DNA of 64,000 nt from positions 1,922,001 to 1,986,000 of the forward strand of contig JACCLO010000001.1 in the NCBI GenBank assembly GCA_029448655.1, in the 5' to 3' direction. Origin of the DNA: Wolfiporia cocos (lineage: Eukaryota > Basidiomycota > Agaricomycetes > Polyporales > Phaeolaceae). Position 1 is the stretch's first letter. Each line of letters starts with the position of its first letter. Made by a program: the position numbers and the translations under genes. The notes below the pieces were generated by a model, which had not been told where the DNA came from, searched no databases, and saw only the letters and a list, made by a program, of their open reading frames with translations. Shown one piece after another: positions 12,601 to 23,684 of the stretch.

Positions 12601-14270
12601 CTCTAGATCGCTGAGATATGCTGGCGAATCTGATTAGAATGATCGATTGTTGTCTCCTCTTGGAAATACGTACATCGCGCCTGTTTTGCTGCCTGTTTTG
12701 TGTCGTGCAGCTCACCGGCGTCCGTCTGGACACTCATCAACGAGGAACGCGCCGCGAGCGACAACGATTATCTCACGTACGTGCACTTATCTATCTATGC
12801 GACCCGTCTTTGGTGCTCACCATTCAGGGATGTTCTCTGAAGTGCCGAGGAACGTGCCTCTATCCGCTCCGCGGCCTGCCGCAACCGCATGTCATTGTCT
12901 CCTAAGATAGACTACATTGTAGGTTTCCGCCTGCTTGGGTGCAGATACCCGAGCTGTGTCCGACGTGCCTCCCGCATCTAGCACTCCCGAACGAGCGGAA
13001 GGCCTGGGCAAAGAATCGCAAGGAAGATGCTTGCTAATCCGAAGTGCAAAATATAGCCCTTTGAGTGCCCGGGCTCGTTCCAAGTGCACAGCAAAGAGGA
13101 AACTCCGGGCCGAGTGTCTTCCGCGTACAGCCTTGACCAGCCCGGCCAATTCCAATTCTCAGCTGGCGACTTTGTCCGCAGGGCTTCGATATACGGATAT
13201 ACGGCCAGAAGCACCCTCTATCGGGCACATTGCTGCTATCGTCGTCACTACTAGTGGCGTTGAGTTTTTCCAAGCTCACCGCTCTCGTACTCGACTCGGG
13301 CAGGGTCCTGTATATGGTTCTGGAGATAGCCTGGGCAAAGACGCGTTAACGATCGTCGCTCCGTAACAAGCTGCATTCCGCGCCATGAAAGGATGCGGTC
13401 GCGCTGCGCGTTCCGACAGCGTTATCGGAGAATCTCGACACGAGTATGTCTCACTCTTTGCGCTCTCGCATCATTGGATTGAAATAATCATCCCGCCACT
13501 GGGAGTAGTCGAAACAGAAATATCAAAGGCGCGTTGTTGTCAAATTCCTTCAGTCTAGTCCAATGCCATATCCTCGGTCGCGGCCTCGTGTCCCACGCGC
13601 GATCATTGTGGACCTGGCGCCACAGAGCATTACGAAGACTGCATAGCCCGCGATTCTCGACAAACCTATGCGATAAGCTTTATCGATGCACGGGATGTAC
13701 AGATTAGTCCGCTGTGTACGATAGAACACTAGCGATCAACTCATGATGTCAAGTGCAATGACGGGGACCTTGCGATCTGGACACTGTCTATATGGTGCTG
13801 GAAGTATTGCTTCAGACCGTGGACTCGCGGATTTACGATATGCCGTTATCTGCTTCACGCCTTACATGTTTTTGGACCCGGTTTTCAGTGGCCTGCATTG
13901 TCTAGTACATATCTCACAACTCTTCATCGCGAAATGGTCGACGGCCTCCTGCAAGGAAGAAGTATCAGCCCGGTATTCTTGGATGTTTGGATGTAATGAA
14001 TGCTCGTCTTGCTGGATTGAGTTGCCTTCGCCACCTGCACTCGCATCAATAGCTCTGGTTGATGTTTTTCGAGTCGTTCGACATTGTTCATCTATCTCCT
14101 CATCAATTGAAGCTATGATCAATCTAACATGATAGAATTGGCACTGAATTGGGAAGGTCTGGCCATGAGTCTGGTCCGAAAGGCCTGGATCACAGATTGT
14201 TTTCTAATATATAATTCGAGTCACGCGCACGGCCGTAGTCCCACCATCCCTAGTTACCCTAGCCTCTTCC
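6681..14270. other. 7.6-kb stretch without a convincing gene
   Basis: The first ~700 bp are the GC-rich upstream region of the alpha-arrestin. Beyond it, ORFs up to 295 codons (such as 9273-10160 on the plus strand) overlap similar-sized ORFs on the other strand, contain no domain I recognise, and cannot be linked by phase-matched introns. No transposase or reverse transcriptase motif, terminal repeat or tRNA was found by eye. It could hold a non-coding RNA, decayed mobile DNA or a fast-evolving gene that I cannot see. Confidence 0.5.
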
Positions 14271-15998
14271 ATGACCTCTGCGATGCCTCGAACCGTTATC
14301 GAGCGAGAGCTTTCCCCGTCTGCAGCCTCCTCCGCGTCCGATGAGGATGGCTCAACTAAGGTGGAGTTCAAATATTATGACAGTGTGCCTTATTTCCCTT
14401 TGAGTGCCTGGCCCGGAGTATTGCAACTGCTGGCCTCCGAATATCGTCCATTCCTCTTAGTAAGTGCCAAACCATCTATTTTACATCCTTCGATGTGAAT
14501 TCTGGATCTACAGGTGATCACCGACGTGAACAAGTTGGAATTCAGACGGTGCGTCGAGGAGCTGAGTGCGAATGGCTTGCTGTACTCGTGAGTCTAGTCC
14601 GTCATGGCCGAAGACTCGCTGAATGATGAGTGTTTCAGGTATGAATACCTTGCACACTACCGACAGCTCATCATTAAGTGCCCCAATGCGCTGCATTCTT
14701 CAGGTGGTGGTGCGATCCAAAACTGGATGAGCGATATCGGTCGGTTGTCCAAGACCACGGGGACACTATATGCAGTTCAAACCAACGAGAACATTGATCC
14801 ACATATTACATGTCGCCACATACCTGACATCAATTTCACCATCTCAAGCCTCTCAAGCGGAGAACGTAATATCATATTTGCAGAGGTCTCAAACTCGGAG
14901 ACATGGTCTCACGTTGCCAGCAAGGTGTATACTACTCTTTCACAGGACACGAGCTACCTTGGCGCGATCATCCTCGACGTGAAGGAAGAACCTGCTTGGC
15001 ATGGCCACCGCATACCGTCGGGGTGGGATCGGAAGGTAAAATTGGAGTATGAGAAAACGACATTCAGACAGCAGGACTTCACCTCCACCGACACCGATGC
15101 GCCTTGGGGACCTCTTCGTTCGGGGGACATCACGTGGCATCATGCGATAGCCCACGCAACGCTTTATGTCATCCTGCGCGAGGATTTACCGTACTTCGGG
15201 GACATCATCCACTCCCATCCATTCGATCATAGAAGACGATTGGATACATACATTTGCATGGTATACCACCCCTTCTCAATATGTCTGTTGGATACTGATT
15301 GGTTCCAACAGCGCCTTTGTGGTCACAGTAATGACTATCCAGAGCCCGGGAACAGAGATTCTGTCGAAGCTCGGCTTCACGTTCTGTTCCGTCGTGCGAA
15401 GGACACAATTGTAGCGCACGCATCCCTACACCAGGGCTCGACAAACCAGTCTCACTGGTCTCCTCTTCCCCCGCGTCGTCAAACGCCTGAAGACGACGGC
15501 ATAACGCTGAGTATCAGAGCATTGCTTGAACGTGTGAACAGGGGGGAAGGTGATCTCAGCAATATTAGCCTCGAGTTCAACGACAGCGAGGATGGTTCGG
15601 ATTATATTGCGGAGGAAGCTCAAGGAACCTTCCCGCACGTCGGTTCCGAGGATCCGCTGGAATTTCCGGAAACTACCCCAGAGTCGAGAGCTTTGGTTGA
15701 AGGATTACTCAACGATCTCGACATAGCGCTCAGAGTAGGTGCTATGAAGGATGCCTATTCGCGATGGAGGAGGTGGCACAGGAAGGTCCTGGCTGATCAT
15801 GAGCTTTCGCCGGCCGTCAGCCCTGGCGTGCAGATGGTAGGACGGCCTGTCACACGCTCGACAAGAAGTCAGTCTGCCAACAGGGGCAGAGTGATTCACG
15901 CTCGCATATCGGCAGCTGCTCATGATCACGCGTCCTCCACCGGTCGCGCGTCGGGGAGCCACAGCAATCGGCGTATACCATCAAGCCGTCGTCGTTAA
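14271..15998 (+). CDS. Unassigned fungal protein with an Uma2-like (PD-(D/E)XK-like) segment
   Basis: Exons are 14271..14459, 14514..14587 and 14639..15998, and all phases agree. A further 51-nt segment at 15261-15311 has intron-like ends (GTATAC...CAACAG, with a TACTGAT branch-like site). Because it is a multiple of three it can be kept or removed without a frameshift, giving about 540 or 523 residues. The protein starts with an acidic Ser-rich leader and then YFPLSAWPGVLQLLASEYRPF. The middle region contains RHIPDINF followed by IIFAEVSNSETW, a downstream Lys and Tyr (SKVYTTL) and a hydrophobic strand YLGAIILDVKE. That order (D, E-V-x-S, K..Y, strand) resembles Uma2/DUF820-type PD-(D/E)XK proteins; this is inference from pattern only. 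The C-terminus is basic and Arg/Ser-rich (TRSTRSQSANRGR), possibly a nuclear or nucleic-acid-binding tail. No gene name is justified. Confidence 0.72.
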
Positions 15999-16272
15999 TG
16001 GACGAGTCAGCATGCCAGACATCGAACACATTTGCGCTGCACCGGCACTCTGCTTTGTGAGCCATCAGTGTAAGGACCATAGCCATAGCACTACGCCTTT
16101 GTATATACTTGTTCATGCCGTATGGACGGCATCACTGTAACTTGGCACATGTCAATCGATGCGCAAACTCCCGATGTACTTGAACCAACACGCCAAACGG
16201 TAGCCCTTTTCAACATCTCCTGCTCCGTCGTCTCCTAGCCGCGTTCCCTTGCGAAACCCTCCTCCTTCAGCC

Positions 16273-17975
16273 ATGATTTTCCTTCCTTACTTGTTCACAA
16301 GCATCACGTTCGTTCTGTTCAGCGTCTTTGTACCGTCGTTATCCCCCACTATTCACCATGCGTTCACATATTTCCTCGATGGGAAAGGGTATGAGAGACT
16401 ACACCGAGCTTCCTGAAGTGAGAACTTAGCACTGCAAAATGATTTTAGGCATGCCGATTCAGTGCTGGACAAGACAATCGACGCGCCACCACCTGCTGGC
16501 ATAACAGATATTGTACCGTCAAGAGCAGAGGTCGAGCCAGCACCAACTATCACAGTGCTCTCAGTCGAGACGGTGTACATCCCTGAGGAGTTGCCATGCG
16601 ACAAGTTGCACATCGATGTCGCCAGCCTGCATGTCCCAACTATCGAAGAGATTCATCGGATTTATCCTCGCTTCGTCGTCCCGCTCGCATTTTTCACAGT
16701 AATGCTCATGTCTATGACTGTATGGATCATGTTTTGGAAGCAGAGGTCCAGAAGCAGATATCACGGAAAGGACGCACTTAAGGTGAGTAGTGATGAACTT
16801 CGTCATTGCGAACACCGCTCATGACATGGGCAACTTGTCCATCCTCAAGCAGAGTCTATCATCGTCAACGAGCGTCGGATTTCATGTATGCCTCGCCTTC
16901 TTCTCCTGAATTAAGTGACCAAGTTGTGCTTAGATCTCCGAGATCCATATTCCTGAAGGCGACGAAGGCTCCGCTATCATCCCAACGTCGCCAAGTGGGA
17001 TCGTGGATACAGTTCTGCTGCAGTTGGCCACGAGCAATCTTCAAGTATCGCGTTCTCTGTATGATATGATGACGAGCGCGCCGCTGGACGAGTCCTCTGA
17101 AGACGACAGTTTCTGGATCCTACCTGCGAACGACGAGAAGCCAGATAATTTTCTACAGGTGACGGTGGAGACGAAATTGGAGGATATACCGGATGCACTC
17201 GCGCTCGGCGAAGAGAGCCCTGAAGTTGCCTCCAGTGAATCATCTGTCGACATGGCGACAGCAAAGCTACCTGCAGCCAACGACGACAATGCCGAGGTCC
17301 TTGCAATTGACTCCAACGACTGCCTCGGTGTGCCGCCGCTTGATACCGAGAACAGCACTGTTGCATCGGTAACATGTCTCCACATTCATCGGTCTCGACC
17401 GTCTGATCCACTTTTGTAGACCTTGCGAGGATCCAGCGTGCGGGCAAGCCTCGAGGCGATTGGATACGGAACATGGCGGTCCCGCCGCATGAACCTCGAG
17501 CCATGGTCTGCCGCGCTTCAACCACAGATATGCAACCCGCTGCTGCTCTCTGCCGCACCAGCTACCTTGCGCTGGGATGAAGATGGCGTGCCCGCCGAGG
17601 CCATCGTCTCTAGGATCTCACTTCCCACGAATAGCGAACCCGCGGGGCGTCCACGAATGGCGTCGGGGCCTCAACACCAGGATGATATCTTCGGATGGGT
17701 GAGTTGCCAGCGGACCATCCTTCCACGCAGCTTGCGAACGGCTCTCGTTTCTGTAGGACATCGGACACCGCCCCCGCCAGACGCGTCGCAGGGTGTCGTA
17801 TGAGACGATCGATCTGCTTCGCATGCACTTGCAAACCGCCAGGCTCTTCGACGACCAGGCGTTTCCGAGTGTGAGTGCCGACGATGCATGCGGACGTTCC
17901 AATGACTTACCCACTTTACAGGACCCCTACGGCCCGGCGCCGTGGACTATAGCTGAACCTGTGTCCGTGGCATGA
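16273..17975 (+). CDS. Unassigned protein with two membrane segments
   Basis: Seven exons join in phase: 16273..16388, 16449..16782, 16853..16885 (33 nt), 16934..17368, 17420..17698, 17757..17870 and 17922..17975, giving 454 residues. The N-terminus is hydrophobic (residues about 2-25), and could be a signal anchor or cleaved signal peptide. A second hydrophobic stretch at about residues 114-135 (FVVPLAFFTVMLMSMTVWIM) is followed by a basic KQRSRSRYHGK cluster, so the long acidic, Ser-rich C-terminal part probably faces the cytosol. Late conserved-looking segments are GYGTWRSRRMNLEPWSA and DLLRMHLQTARLFDDQAF. I recognise no domain. The start codon is the first ATG before a good hydrophobic leader. 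It lies 275 bp downstream of the preceding + strand gene. Confidence 0.7.
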
Positions 17976-18589
17976 AGTGAGACCTCTTGCGAGTCGTACG
18001 ACCATCAGTCGTCACCGGTGTGACTACCTACTGGCGGCTGTGGAGGACGAGACAATGGAGTCTGTCAGGCACAGATAGCATTCAGGATGTATTGTTTATT
18101 GTGTGATCAATTTCTCTGTATCCGTATTCCGGTTCGATCTGTAGCAGCTCAGTTAGCTTTGTGCACATGGACAACTTTGTAGCATATGGACAACTTTGTA
18201 GTATGTATTTACCTGGATCATCTAGGACCTTGTCTCAATTCCCCAAGGCGTCGACCCTTCAGAATGAGTCGATGACTCTTCTCCGGTCCCATCGTCCATG
18301 TGTGCAGGATACGAGGAGACGCGAGTGAGGTGCAGTCTGTGGATACTAGGCCGGAGACGAATCTACTAGCATCTTTACTCGGAAACATCTCGACGATCCA
18401 CTAATGTCACGGGAAGCGGCATCAACTGATATCATTGTTCATTGTGGTGTTACCTGGGCACCACTATCCACCTATAATAGTACAACAGATCATACACTTC
18501 GATAACAAACCACATCCATAGGACAGGATCAGACGGCCCGCACCTCCCGCATGCATACAGCACCCCCGCTACTCGGGTATTGTGGGCTG
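17976..18589. other. Intergenic, convergent
   Basis: This region is AT-richer 3' flanking sequence between convergent genes. Apart from the 16-bp direct repeat listed separately I see nothing in it. Confidence 0.6.
18167..18201. repeat. 16-bp perfect direct repeat, 3-bp spacer
   Basis: The 16-mer ATGGACAACTTTGTAG occurs at 18167-18182 and again at 18186-18201. It lies in the space between convergent genes, so a 3'-end processing or replication-slippage origin are both possible. Confidence 0.9.
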
Positions 18590-20787
18590 TCAGTCCCGGC
18601 CCTCCTCAAACGGATTCTCCGCGTATTCGAGCTCGTCTTCGCTGTTAAAGCGCTGTGCTGCGGGCGCAAGCTGCGTGTTGACGGGCAAGAGCGAGACGGG
18701 CTTCCTCGGGAGCAGACCCAGTTTGGCTGTTCCGGGATGGTGCGGTTGCCAAAGAGCGGACCCGTTAGCTACCGACAGATAGATGCAAATCAGATATCAA
18801 TAGACGGACCTGCGTCGATCGTGCCGCTTGCGGAGATTGGAGGGGGCCGGGGCACTTCGCCCGACGGCCGCGAAGAAATCGACGCGCGGCTCTGCGCGGC
18901 CGCAGGCAGGCTCGATGGCCGGCCCGCAGACGTCGCAGGGGGTGATGCGGGCGCAGGTACGCCGACTGGTTCACCTGCGTGCATTCTAATCAGCACTGCA
19001 GAATGGCCGCGACGAATTCGGCGACGTACTCGCGCCTACGTCGTAGCCCTTGAGCTGGGTGTGATCGCTCAGGGTGATCGGCGAGGGCGTGCGGTCGCCG
19101 TCGCTACCGGTGTCGGGGAACTCCTCGCCGTAGTACTGGTTCGCGTATGCCTCCTGCGCCGTGTGGCGATCGAGTTGCGGCGGAGGCGCCGTGCCCCACT
19201 GCGGGTTTGCCGGCGGAGAGGTCGACGCGTAGCCCTGGCCCTGGCCCTGGCCCTGGCCGGATCTAAAGCGGGCCAGCATTCAGGTAAGCATGGGCGCGAA
19301 GATGAAGCATGGAGAAGATGGAAATAGTAAGTGCGCGTGTGCGTGTGCATGTGGAGATGCAGGGATGATAGATGTGTGACAGACGGCTGATGAGATGCAG
19401 ATGTCGTTTCAGCGAGAGGAGCAAGGCACGCACCGTTGCTGGCTATACTGCTGATTATACTCGTTAATCTTGGCTTTTGCCTTGGAGACGATCGAACTGA
19501 ACGTCCGTTTGCCGCCTGCGAGCGCAATGGTCAGCAGCCAGAATAAGCTTGATCGCGAGCTTCCACGACGCAATATGGAAGACGAAGGCGGAAATTAACA
19601 CGCCAGCCGTTCATGTATGGCAGGGAGGGCAAGTGAGGCGCGGGTGCGATAGGAAGACACACTTTCTGCCATCCGACCCAGCGTCTCCTGTAGCTCCGAG
19701 AAGTCGCCCCGCTCACTACCTGTTACATATTGTTGCTGTTGCTGGTGCTGTTGCTGTTGGGACGGCGCGGGCTGTCTCGTCTGGTATGGCACTTCGCTTC
19801 CGCGCCGCGGCCATGACTCTCCCGTCGCACGCGGGGGAAGCTGCTGCTGGTCTTCTAGTGCTAGCTGACGCGCGAGCTGCTCGTCTAGGGCGAGATCGTG
19901 TTGGTCCTGTAAGTGATGTCAGGTTAGGCGTCCGTTCAGGTGCGTATCGGCCTCGATTGAGGTTACGTATAGGTGCGGCCACGGCCTGCCGCCAATCGTG
20001 CAGAAAATTAAGTCCAGAACTATCAGAAAGATGTCTTGCGGCGGGATGGAACCTCCGCGAGGAAGTGCATCGAGACGAATTGGTCGGTTTCGCAGAAGTA
20101 GCGGCGGCTAACGGGCTCATGCTATGGTGTCAAGGGAGAGATGCTTACGGAGGCGGGTGCCTGTGTAGATATGTATTCTGGATCGCTCATCCCCAGAAGC
20201 ACATCGATGGCACGATCCTGGTCGTAATTTACCGATTCGAGTACGGACTGCCTGGCCGCAGATGGCAGCGTAGCCGACGTCAGATTTGTGGCGCAAGCAC
20301 GAAACTGTGGTCTCGTACTCAGGCCAGCTGCGCGCAGCATGCGGGGTCGCTGCTATGAAGTAGAGAGATGTGCTTCCCGGCTGAATCGCCCAGCATTGGC
20401 GCTACGATGGTAGGCCGGGCTGGTCTGGGTACGAGACCACGGAACGCATCGGATTACGTACAGGAGTGCGCCGTCAAAGTCGGGAAACATCCCGCGCAGC
20501 GCGGCAATCTGGGGTGCATCGCTTTCGTCCGCATCCTCGAGCGGTGCAGCAGGGATGGAGCCCATGTCGGGGCGTGGAGGAAGCGAGGGTGTCTCCTCGT
20601 ACTCGGCGGTGTTATTTCGAGCTGAATCAGCGCTGGGGCTCTCTGGCTCGCGCATATTTGATTTGGTATCTACATCGCCGTCGCAGGCGGTCCACGGTGA
20701 GCGCACCGGTGACAGTCCAGGTTCGGGAGGTAGCCTACCCGGAGCGCCTGCTGCTTGGATATCCGCAGGGCCGTGCTCGGTCGACAT
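18590..20787 (-). CDS. CUE5: CUE-domain ubiquitin-binding protein (Cue5-like)
   Basis: Seven exons on the minus strand join in phase: 20462..20787, 20149..20251, 19663..19906, 19434..19515, 19030..19262, 18810..18974 and 18590..18726, giving 429 residues. Two introns are unusually long for this locus (210 and 235 nt). Exons 1 and 2 together form one CUE domain: IAALRGMFPDFDGALL, then QSVLESVNYDQDRAIDVLLG and MSDPEY. It is followed by DEQLARQLALEDQQQ, a Gln-rich tract, a helix GKRTFSSIVSKAKAKINEY, a GQ repeat and a C-terminal LGLLPRKPVSLLP...DELEYAENPFEEG block as in fungal Cue5 homologues. In yeast, Cue5 binds ubiquitinated aggregates and Atg8 and delivers them to autophagy. I did not find an unambiguous Atg8-interacting motif. 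An in-frame ATG five codons upstream (20802) is an alternative start. Confidence 0.82.
19233..19256. repeat. Four tandem CCCTGG hexamers (Gly-Gln codons on the minus strand)
   Basis: Four perfect copies of a hexamer encode the GQGQGQGQ tract of the Cue5-like protein. Hexamer gain or loss would keep the frame, so the length may vary between strains. Confidence 0.9.
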
Positions 20788-21653
20788 TGTGGTGATTCGC
20801 AATGAGTGACAGCAAGTGGTGAGGATTCAAGGTGCGATGGAAACGGGACCGAAGTAGGTCAAGTCTTGAGTGGTCTGGTCGTCGCGGTCGGTCGCTGCGC
20901 GACGCTGCGACGGCTGCGTACTGGCAGATGGGCGCTGAGTGGCGGACCGGCAGACTCCGCGAATGCACATAGAGGTCTTCTGGAGCTGTGAAAAATGCAC
21001 ATTTCGACACACCCTGTGAGTGCATGCCGTGCTTGTGTTTTCTGGATGAGCTGGTACGCATAGACATGCGTATGAACAAGTCGCAATGAAGAAGCGTATC
21101 CGGCAAAGTTTCGTAGCTTGATCGCGACGCGCGCTCATAGAGTGTGATCTCGGGCCCAAAATGGCAGGTACTGTCGTTGATGCGCCACGTGCCTCCGCAC
21201 TGTGCTGCGTTGTTCCTCATCTAGTTCCTGTTTCCAAGCAGCATCTCCGAACTGCATCATGGCTTCCTCGACGACATAGTGCAACGTTTGTTGGATATAC
21301 TGACACATAGGCGAAGATTTTTACCGAACGTATGATGAGGGGTCATTCTGGGCTCGGACTCGCTAAGCGGGCAGGACCCACAACCGCCTACATTCGTGCC
21401 TGATTTTTGGGAGAGCCGCAGCAGCGACGAGGGACAGCGATTGCAAGGTCTCCACATTCTATTGTACTCGCGCGAGCCGGTTTCCAAGGCGCGCTCGAGC
21501 TGCAGAAATGTCACCGTGTCCGTGACCAGATGTGATGCTGCGTCCTCATCTCAATCGCATCTATGAGAAGCTACCGCCCAACATCATGATGTCTCATCAT
21601 CCTTCTTAAAAGAGCCACTCGCTCAGTCTCCCTCGCCCCTCTTCCACGAGACC
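20788..21653. other. Divergent intergenic region
   Basis: About 870 bp separate the Cue5-like gene (-) from the next gene (+). It should hold both promoters. ORFs such as 20735-21220 (-) show no domain. A small CT-rich patch precedes the downstream ATG at 21654. Confidence 0.55.
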
Positions 21654-23323
21654 ATGTCACTCTTGAAGCTCTTCAAGTCTCGCCCCGCTGCGCAGCGGGC
21701 CTCACCATCAGTCTCACCAGTCACGGCTCATTCCCCCATCGAGCTATATCTCTCTGAACAGCGGAACTTCTGGAAATCTCAGTTCCATGAGCTGCTGAAA
21801 TCTGGAGAGGACCACAGGGCCGCGGCCCTCACAAGATTGCATAGTCAGCAGTACCTGCTGTCCAGCGCACATACCTGGGATCTGCAGACAGCGCACGACG
21901 GGTGAGTTCGTTGCATTCGCATCAGCAGCGCGTTGTCTCATGCTCCTGGAAAGCCTTATCATTGAGCGGGACGAGCTCATCGAGCTCTCTGAATCCCCCG
22001 AGAAGCTGTGCCTCGAAGCTGTTTCAAAAGCCGACAAGTATAGAAAACGCGCGCAGTCGCTGCACGCAGAAGTACGGGTGCGTCGCTGTCCGCCGCTCAT
22101 ATGTATCGTCCAGGCTAAGACATGCGCCTCAGGAGGTCGTCAGACGGTCGCAAGACGGTCTGGCAGCCGCTCGTGCGAGCGGCTCCGCACCGTTGGGACG
22201 CGGGATGTCTCGGGGCGGCTCGCGGGGTAAGACGCATACCGCGTATCCCAGTGAGTGGCATTTTTCTAGCGCCCAACATAGCGCATTCAAATTGACGGAG
22301 CAGATGACACTAACATCCATCACGATGGCATCACGCCTCGAGGCATGAGGCGGAGAGATGCTGCGCACAGCCCCGTCCCAGAGCTCTGCAATTCTCCGAC
22401 CGACTCCGACTTGTCGTCTGGCTACGCGTACGACGAAAGCGCCTCCCCGTCCGCATCTCCGCTCGAGTCGCCATGGGAGGGAGGGAGGGTCGCGGGGAGG
22501 GTTAGCCGTGGTATGCGCACCTAACGTTTCAGCTGTCATCTCTGGTGATTGATAGTGACCTGCTATCCAGAGAGAAGCTCCCCTGTCAGTGGGTCGTTGA
22601 GCCAACGCGTCCTGTGCTTCCAGAGTGGGTCTGCATGCAGCGCATGCCACTTACCCTCGACTTCCTCCGCTATCCACTCTTGGATCCGTGATTCCCTCGC
22701 GTCTGACTCGTACATTGACTCCGAGTCATCATATGGGCCTGTCACCCCGCGCTCCTCGCCACATTCAGCAGCGCCCTCTGCTGATTTCTCCAACTCGCCC
22801 ACCTTTATCGCAAAGCTCGAAACTGCATTAAGCGGGCAGGGCGTCTCGGCTGAAAACATCATTAGGTGTCCATGTTCGTTGTCTTCCCTGAAAGCTCTGA
22901 GAAACTGTGCTGACGTGCCCGCTCCCAGCCCCGGACCCTGACCATCCCACTCCATCGAGCCCGAATCTCAGTTCGGAGGCAAGACTTGATAGAAGCCACT
23001 CGCCTTATCTTCCACATGGCACATCCCGCGGCGCTTCCCCCATTCCGCTGCCCTTCCGCCCTATGGCTCGAGCACAGCGGTCAGTGCCCGACCTGCGCAA
23101 CGTGAAACGTCGTCGCCGGTCCCCGATCCTCCTGACTGAGGAGGCGGCAGCGCAGTTTAAGATGCTCAGCGATACGCTCGAGTCTCCGAATATGGTCGGA
23201 GATGTCAAGCACGACGGCGGGGGGTCCGAGCTGGACGATCTGATAACAGACGACCACACCGTAGAAGCGGCGTCTGTGGTTGTCCAACCATATGTACGCT
23301 CGCGGTCGAATACACGTCTGTGA
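21654..23323 (+). CDS. Unassigned Ser/Pro-rich protein, middle exons unresolved
   Basis: The 5' end is clear: exons 21654..21901, 21954..22077 and 22133..22226 join in phase. They encode a charged, probably helical region (ELYLSEQRNFWKSQFHELL, ERDELIELSESPEKL, EVVRRSQDGLAAARA). Next comes an exon from 22343 (MRRRDAAHSPVPELC) whose 3' end could be at 22488 or 22510. A canonical branch site and acceptor (CCTAACGTTTCAG) end at 22532. Beyond it, coding-looking sequence appears in two different frames up to 22689 and then in the frame ending near 22865 (NSPTFIAKLETALSGQG). The last exon, from about 22960 or 22972 to the stop at 23321-23323, contains SVPDLRNVKRRRRSP, a likely basic nuclear signal. 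An opposite-strand ORF at 22563-22955 is also open. Family unknown. Confidence 0.5.
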
Positions 23324-23684
23324 ATTAGGTTCTGGATTCCGATCAGTTCGGTTGGGCTAACTCAGCCATCTACTTCGTTGCGGGACTCTTCTTCTTGGTT
23401 TGTACTCGCCCGTGACTGGGCGCGCATTACTCCATTCATTGAATCGCTGTAGCCATAGAACGCTGATGCCAAGCAGGCCAGCACTGTACTCACTTAATCT
23501 GTCATTCGGGTGTCTATACCTTTACCTGTGTAGCAATATAAATAATTAACGGATGGAACGGATCTGGCGCAGAAGCACCAAGCCTACGTAGGTCTTTCAT
23601 TTTACATGGCGGCAATGGGGGTTGAAAGATATCAGCGTGCGAATATATCAACAATCTGTGCTTGATTTGTTGAAGATGCGATGG
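23324..23684. other. Convergent intergenic region
   Basis: AT-rich 3' flanks of two convergent genes; nothing else is seen. Confidence 0.6.

Noticed and set aside
22563..22955. 130-codon minus-strand ORF with plausible composition
   Set aside because: Antisense to Ser/Pro-rich plus-strand exons, which tend to yield Glu/Arg/Trp-rich shadows. No flanking minus exons were found. Kept only as a point of doubt in the findings.
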